From the NCBI GenBank assembly GCA_001595785.1, contig LSSJ01000020.1, positions 1 through 53,015 on the forward strand: a stretch of 53,015 nucleotides of DNA, read 5' to 3'. The stretch is from Euryarchaeota archaeon SM23-78 (lineage in GTDB: Archaea > Nanobdellota > Nanobdellia > Woesearchaeales > SM23-78). The translations under genes and the position numbers were made by a program. Below are positions 49,203 through 53,015 of this stretch, one piece after another. The notes beneath the pieces were generated by a model. That model searched no databases. It was not told the origin of the DNA and saw only the letters and a list, made by a program, of their open reading frames with translations. Within the stretch, counting starts at the first letter, position 1. Every line of letters starts with the position of its first letter.

Positions 49203-50231
49203 ATGAAAAGCCTAGAAGTTTTATACTTAGACCAATCTGATCTCATTAAGGCAGGTCTTCTGGATTTCAAAATGGTCTTATCAGAAATTGAGAAAGGCCT
49301 TATCTGGCATGCATCAAATGAATCCTTATCTGACAAAATAGTAATTGAACTTGACCCAATTCAAGACTGGAAAATTAATTCACTCATAGCTATTAATGGA
49401 GATTACAGTGCAAACAAATGGTTGGGCTCTAACCTTATAAAAACAGAGGACTTACCTAGAACCATTGCAACAATTACACTTAATGATAAAAATAACGGAC
49501 ACCCGCTCTGTATAATGGATGGAACGCTTATATCTGCAATCCGAACAGGAGCCTATGCTGCCTTAGGACTCAAGTATCTAGCTCAAGAGAAAAACAACAT
49601 AGGGATTATTGGTTCAGGAGTAATGGCCAAATCCTCACTCTTATTAATGACATCAAATCTAGCGGAAAGAATAAATGATATTTTTGTTTATTCACGCCAT
49701 CCTAAAAATTATAAAGCATTTGCAAAGCAAATGACAGAAAAAACAGGTATGAAAGTCACACCCATATCTGATGTAAGCAAACTTGTAAGATACTCTGACG
49801 TAACTGTTTCAGCAATAACCAAAAATGATGAAATCCTTGTAAAAAACAAAGACGTGAAGAGGGGTTCTACTCATATTCACATAGGAGGGTGGGACGATGA
49901 GGAACAATATCTTATTAGCTGTGCAAAAGAAGGTAAAATTATATGTGATGATTGGAATCTTATTAAAAAAAGAAACGCACATCCCTTACCCCTAGCACAT
50001 AATAAAGGGATAATCTTGGACCGCGATATTTATGCTGAGCTAGGACAAATAATCCTAGGGGAAAAGAAGGGAAGAGAAGCCAATGAAAACATATATTTTG
50101 ATACCGTTGGAATCGGAGAAATGGATTTGGTTCTAGCAATAAAAATATATGAGAAGGCAGTGCAAAGAGGAATTGGCAAACGTCTCAAAATTTGGGATTC
50201 TGCACATTGGATTTTAGAGGGATACAAATAA
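49203..50231 (+). CDS. Ornithine cyclodeaminase/mu-crystallin family NAD(P)-dependent enzyme
   Basis: The 342-residue protein shows the family order: SLIAINGDYSANKWLGSN, MDGTLISAIRTGAYAALGLKYLA (catalytic Asp/Arg region) and the Rossmann loop IGIIGSGVMAKSSLLL, with later SRHPKN and THIHIGGW. Members include ornithine and lysine cyclodeaminases, archaeal alanine dehydrogenase and SbnB-type enzymes of metallophore synthesis. Specificity cannot be read. TAATG coupling with an ATP-grasp ligase favours a biosynthetic role over simple catabolism. Confidence 0.9.
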   Translation: MKSLEVLYLDQSDLIKAGLLDFKMVLSEIEKGLIWHASNESLSDKIVIELDPIQDWKINSLIAINGDYSANKWLGSNLIKTEDLPRTIATITLNDKNNGHPLCIMDGTLISAIRTGAYAALGLKYLAQEKNNIGIIGSGVMAKSSLLLMTSNLAERINDIFVYSRHPKNYKAFAKQMTEKTGMKVTPISDVSKLVRYSDVTVSAITKNDEILVKNKDVKRGSTHIHIGGWDDEEQYLISCAKEGKIICDDWNLIKKRNAHPLPLAHNKGIILDRDIYAELGQIILGEKKGREANENIYFDTVGIGEMDLVLAIKIYEKAVQRGIGKRLKIWDSAHWILEGYK

Positions 50232-51313
50232 TGAGAGACGTTAAGTTTTTGGTAATGGGGGATACCAAGGAGAAGAGATTCCATACCTACACTGAGCTTT
50301 TAAAGAATTTTAACATACCTCATCAAGCCATTGATTATGTTGAACTAATTAATGGCAAAGCCGTGATTCCAGAAGTTGGAGGCAAAGTAATCGTAAGGCT
50401 GTGCTCTCCCTGGTATAATTCTGAACTTATTGATTATTTTCATCAAATAGGAAAAGATAAAGAAACTTTTGATTATGAAATAAAAAAAGGAGATGATTTT
50501 TATAGTAGCACTCCAAAAACCACCAACGGCTTTCTCAAGTTTTTGGAAACAATTGATTCGAAAATAAAGGAAAAAATTGAAACTCCTTTATTTGTAAACC
50601 CTTCAAATGAGATTTACATGGGAAGAAATAAAATACTTATGTATAAAAACTTTGAAAAGAAAAGCATCCCCCACCCTAAAACCTACCTTAATGTTAGAAA
50701 ACCTGCAGAGATTTTTAATCTTTATAATCAATCAAATCATTCTAGTTTGTTTGTTAAAATACACAGTGGCTCTCTTGGTAGAGGAATAGCAATAATAGAT
50801 CAAGAGGGGGTTTATACTGCAACTAAGAAAAAAAATGGAAGGTTTTTTTCAGGACAAAATATTAAAAAACTGAAAACCGATTCTGAGATAGAGGAAACAT
50901 TGCAGTTCTTACTTGACATGTACTCAGTTGTTCAAGAAGGAATTAATTTAGCTAAAATTAACAAAAAGAACTTTGATTTTAGACATTATGTATCCCACGA
51001 TCATTTTACAATATCCATACTGCGGGTGAGCAAGAAGAAGGTAACCAATGAAGCCATGGGAGGAGAAATTGTGAGGGGAGAAGATATAAGTAATTATTTG
51101 AGACAGGAGCAGATTAGCAGAAGTAAAGATCTTGCTACAAAGGCTTTTAAGGGTTTTGAAAGCCTTGATTTAGCAATAGATATTGGTTTTGATTCAGAAT
51201 TCAATAATGCTTATTGCCTTGAGGTTAACTTTCTTCCTGGACTTAATTATCCAGAGAAACCTTATACTTTTGAGATTCAAAGGAATTTAGAAATGTTAGG
51301 AAACAAAAGTTGA
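50231..51313 (+). CDS. ATP-grasp ligase
   Basis: A protein of about 360 residues with an ATP-grasp fold: SIPHPKTYLNVR (linker), FVKIHSGSLGRGIAII (phosphate loop lysine and glycines), DMYSVVQEGINLAKIN, FDFRHYVSHDHFTISILRVS, and the Mg-binding CLEVNFLPGLNYPE. Closest in style to RimK/YheC-type amino acid or peptide ligases. Start at ATG 50231 overlaps the OCD stop (TAATG); the longer frame from 50192 is unlikely. It probably ligates an amino acid-like product of the OCD enzyme. Confidence 0.85.
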   Translation: MRDVKFLVMGDTKEKRFHTYTELLKNFNIPHQAIDYVELINGKAVIPEVGGKVIVRLCSPWYNSELIDYFHQIGKDKETFDYEIKKGDDFYSSTPKTTNGFLKFLETIDSKIKEKIETPLFVNPSNEIYMGRNKILMYKNFEKKSIPHPKTYLNVRKPAEIFNLYNQSNHSSLFVKIHSGSLGRGIAIIDQEGVYTATKKKNGRFFSGQNIKKLKTDSEIEETLQFLLDMYSVVQEGINLAKINKKNFDFRHYVSHDHFTISILRVSKKKVTNEAMGGEIVRGEDISNYLRQEQISRSKDLATKAFKGFESLDLAIDIGFDSEFNNAYCLEVNFLPGLNYPEKPYTFEIQRNLEMLGNKS

Positions 51314-51347
51314 GAAGTTGACATGGAAGAATAAGTAAAGCATAAAT

Positions 51348-51947
51348 TCAAAAGATTATCATCCTGGGATCTCTTTTCTTCTTGGTCTCAAGGGTTTCAA
51401 AGGCTTCTCTTAGTAAGTCTTCACTAACATTAACAAGACCTTGCTTTGGATCCATTACTGAAAAGGCTTTATATTTATTATCAAACCCATGAACAACCAC
51501 ATACTTTGAAGTGCTCCCGCTTTCTCGCAACGCACCCTCGTTTAATCTGAGCATCAATATTTTTCCTAGCTTCACCAATTTTCTTACTTCTTTAAAATCA
51601 AACTCTTTCTCCTCTATTTTTATGCCTAGCTCTCTTGCTTTTTTATGATAAAGCTTTGAAGAGAACTTGGCTTCATCAATCTCTTTTTTGGTGTATCCTT
51701 TAAACCTGTAATCAGGATAATCATATTCTTTTTCTCCAAGCACAATGTTAGGGTTTAAGCCTTGTTGTTTTGCAAACACTGCTAATCCGTATATAGATGA
51801 CGCGCGCACAGGCAGGTTTACTGTGTTCTGCCAGATAAAGAACTCGTTCTCCCGTGATAGTTTGAAGTCTGGTTTGAAATGATTAATAACAGCCATTAGT
51901 GAAGATGCAGCTGTTGTATACTCTGTGGTTTGGATGTATGCTTGCAT
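51348..51947 (-). CDS. C39-like peptidase-fold protein with lost catalytic Cys
   Basis: The 199-residue protein aligns with the stand-alone C39-like family: QTTEYTTAASSLMAV at the N-terminus, KLSRENEFFIWQ, a middle helical region and KYVVVHGFDNKYKAFSVMDPKQG with the catalytic His and Asp. The Cys normally in TTEYTCGPAS is Thr12 here, so peptidase activity is probably lost. ATG 51947 is chosen because a TTTTAAAA box lies about 27 nt upstream. It is downstream of the cyclase-like gene on the same strand. Confidence 0.72.
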   Translation of the reverse strand: MQAYIQTTEYTTAASSLMAVINHFKPDFKLSRENEFFIWQNTVNLPVRASSIYGLAVFAKQQGLNPNIVLGEKEYDYPDYRFKGYTKKEIDEAKFSSKLYHKKARELGIKIEEKEFDFKEVRKLVKLGKILMLRLNEGALRESGSTSKYVVVHGFDNKYKAFSVMDPKQGLVNVSEDLLREAFETLETKKKRDPRMIIF

Positions 51948-51984
51948 GATTAGTAGAAAAAACACTTTGTTTTAAAAGTTTATG

Positions 51985-52758
51985 TTAAATAAGGTACATT
52001 GGAACTTTATCTGAAAGTTTTGGTGGCGGTGCAAGCACAGGCCCTAACTGATAATCAGATGTTTTTTTTTCTAAGGCTTGTTTTCTTTTGTAAGATAATG
52101 AATTCAAAAAGATTGCATATTTTGCAGGTATTTCTTGCGGAGTTTCTTTTGATAATATAATATCTCCTGCATGATATACCCTTATGTCCCCTGTTTGCTC
52201 ACTAAAGGTTAGGAAATAAGCATTTCTATCTTTATATGATGCTGCAATTGTGCTTGTGTGTCTTTTTGAAACAGGTCTTTTAAATCCCCAAACGTAATGA
52301 GGGACGTTCTTTTTGTTTTTTGCTAAGCCGAGTTCAACAGCCACCTCTTCATCAGTAAGAGCAAATTTTCTTTGATAAGATTTAATCTTACCTTTTTGAG
52401 TTATTTCTACTGCGCCGTCATGGTATTCTCCTGTTATTATTTCTTCTAACAACTGCTGTCCTTTTTTATCACTTATATTATGTTGGTTTTCAGGGGAAAG
52501 ATATGTTGCGCTGCCTCCGTTTATTTCTAGTTCTGATTCAGGTGAGTGATTAATGTAGAATATTGCGCCTTTTGCTCTTTTTTTGTGTCTGCTTCGTGGT
52601 TTTCTATCTTTGAAATATTTTTGTTGAAGATTTATAAGAAAAGAATAAGCATCTATTACTTTGCTTTGTAATTCCTTATTTTCTCTGTCTTCTAGATGAT
52701 ATATAAGGTTGCTTAACTCAGTAATACTCGTATCCTTCTTTTTTTTAGAACTGAACAT
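51985..52758 (-). CDS. Probable diadenylate cyclase (DisA_N/DacZ-like)
   Basis: DAC domains make cyclic di-AMP from two ATP. Seen here: HDGAVEI (DGA at 114-116), KRHTS (RH at 166-167, canonical RHR) and FLTFSEQTGDIRVYHAGDI, the VSEETGxI block. The N-terminal 110 residues are charged and unlike bacterial DisA, as in archaeal DacZ. An extra Lys/Asn-rich stretch separates DGA from RHT. ATG 52758 has AAGGTGG at 9 nt and a TATA (AGTATAAAAC, 52781-52789). c-di-AMP controls osmotic and potassium balance in haloarchaea, of interest beside the solute genes. Confidence 0.7.
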   Translation of the reverse strand: MFSSKKKKDTSITELSNLIYHLEDRENKELQSKVIDAYSFLINLQQKYFKDRKPRSRHKKRAKGAIFYINHSPESELEINGGSATYLSPENQHNISDKKGQQLLEEIITGEYHDGAVEITQKGKIKSYQRKFALTDEEVAVELGLAKNKKNVPHYVWGFKRPVSKRHTSTIAASYKDRNAYFLTFSEQTGDIRVYHAGDIILSKETPQEIPAKYAIFLNSLSYKRKQALEKKTSDYQLGPVLAPPPKLSDKVPMYLI

Positions 52759-52780
52759 TTCTATACCCACCTTAAAATAG

Positions 52781-52789
52781 GTTTTATAC
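52781..52789 (-). promoter_or_regulatory. TATA box of the diadenylate cyclase-like gene
   Basis: On the minus strand AGTATAAAAC is centred about 27 nt before ATG 52758. Confidence 0.5.
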
Positions 52790-53015
52790 TACCAGTATTG
52801 TTATTCATATATATAAATGTTTTGTTTTTTAAAAAAAAGAATAAATTTTATGGTTTAAATAGTGAAAAGACGACATAAATCTATGTGAAATTAAATAAAA
52901 AGTTCATTTTAAACTAATTTAATTTATAATATATTAAAAACGTGTCTTTTTACTTGTTCACTTCTGAGTTATTTTTAAATATAAAAAGAAAATATAAAAA
53001 TATATATAGTAAGAA
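52790..53015. other. AT-rich intergenic end of window
   Basis: No ORF or strong structure is seen. Several TTAAAT/TATAAA-like boxes near 52970-53010 could serve a plus-strand gene beyond the window. Confidence 0.4.

Noticed and set aside
49186-49206. Possible leader peptide MEKKKK overlapping the OCD start by ATGA, suggesting Lys-sensing attenuation
   Set aside because: The TATA box at 49171-49180 places transcription start at about 49200-49203, downstream of this ATG, and A-rich sequence makes such a frame likely by chance.

Overview
The window looks like part of an AT-rich archaeal genome, most likely a DPANN lineage of the Woesearchaeota/Pacearchaeota kind. Archaeal markers are SRP54, an archaeal-type alanyl-tRNA synthetase with an N-terminal zinc module, Spt4, RpoE (Rpo7), ribosomal proteins eS24 and eS31, a class I CCA-adding enzyme, NucS, NreA and a PAC2 protein. 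Many start codons lie 25-30 nt downstream of a TATA box (leaderless mRNAs); others have GGTGA/GGAGG Shine-Dalgarno (SD) sites. The DPANN assignment is inference; no 16S gene is present.

Layout. 1-3.8 kb: two coupled radical SAM paralogs and nadA. 3.9-5.3 kb: srp54, followed by a 377-nt gap with a long hairpin. 5.6-9.3 kb (minus): a TldD-like protein, a DHH phosphoesterase and a ThiF/E1-like protein, separated by structured repeats. 9.5-13 kb: a lytic-transglycosylase-like protein, then nreA and nucS side by side. 13-15 kb (minus): a membrane coiled-coil protein and three small unknowns. 15.1-18.6 kb: an M50 protease, small genes, tRNA-Thr(CGU), two HAD proteins and pyrE. 18.7-25.5 kb: UbiB kinase, a methyltransferase, alaS and a JAMM protease. 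25.5-30.2 kb: two related membrane-anchored proteins, a nitroreductase and a beta-propeller lipoprotein. 30.3-32.5 kb (minus): the PIN-rpoE-spt4-eS24-eS31 transcription/ribosome operon, with palindromic repeats in its gaps. 33-38.3 kb: PAC2, an antiporter and two divergent GT-B glycosyltransferases. 38.3-43 kb: cca, a mannosyl-3-phosphoglycerate phosphatase, a GH15-like hydrolase and a glucosyl-3-phosphoglycerate synthase-like enzyme, together a plausible glycosylglycerate solute pathway. 43-47.4 kb: a decayed exporter gene, an orphan EExxH protein and a MoxR/VWA pair. 47.3-51.3 kb: an Lrp-type regulator with a C26 amidotransferase, divergent from an ornithine-cyclodeaminase-like dehydrogenase coupled to an ATP-grasp ligase. 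51.3-52.8 kb: a C39-like protein lacking its Cys and a probable diadenylate cyclase.

The most unusual signals are non-coding. Two distant elements (8416-8540 minus; 40335-40474 plus) share one three-way-junction architecture. Their closing stems are both perfect but differ in sequence, and both keep the joiners CCCTACTC and GACGGT. That is covariation between two copies of an RNA or a palindromic mobile element I do not recognise. A second dispersed repeat of about 90 bp occurs at 26.2 and 30.7 kb. Short palindromes sequester or create translation starts, most clearly upstream of spt4 and of the beta-propeller lipoprotein. The Lrp/OCD/ATP-grasp/C26 locus is the best candidate for an undescribed small-molecule system.
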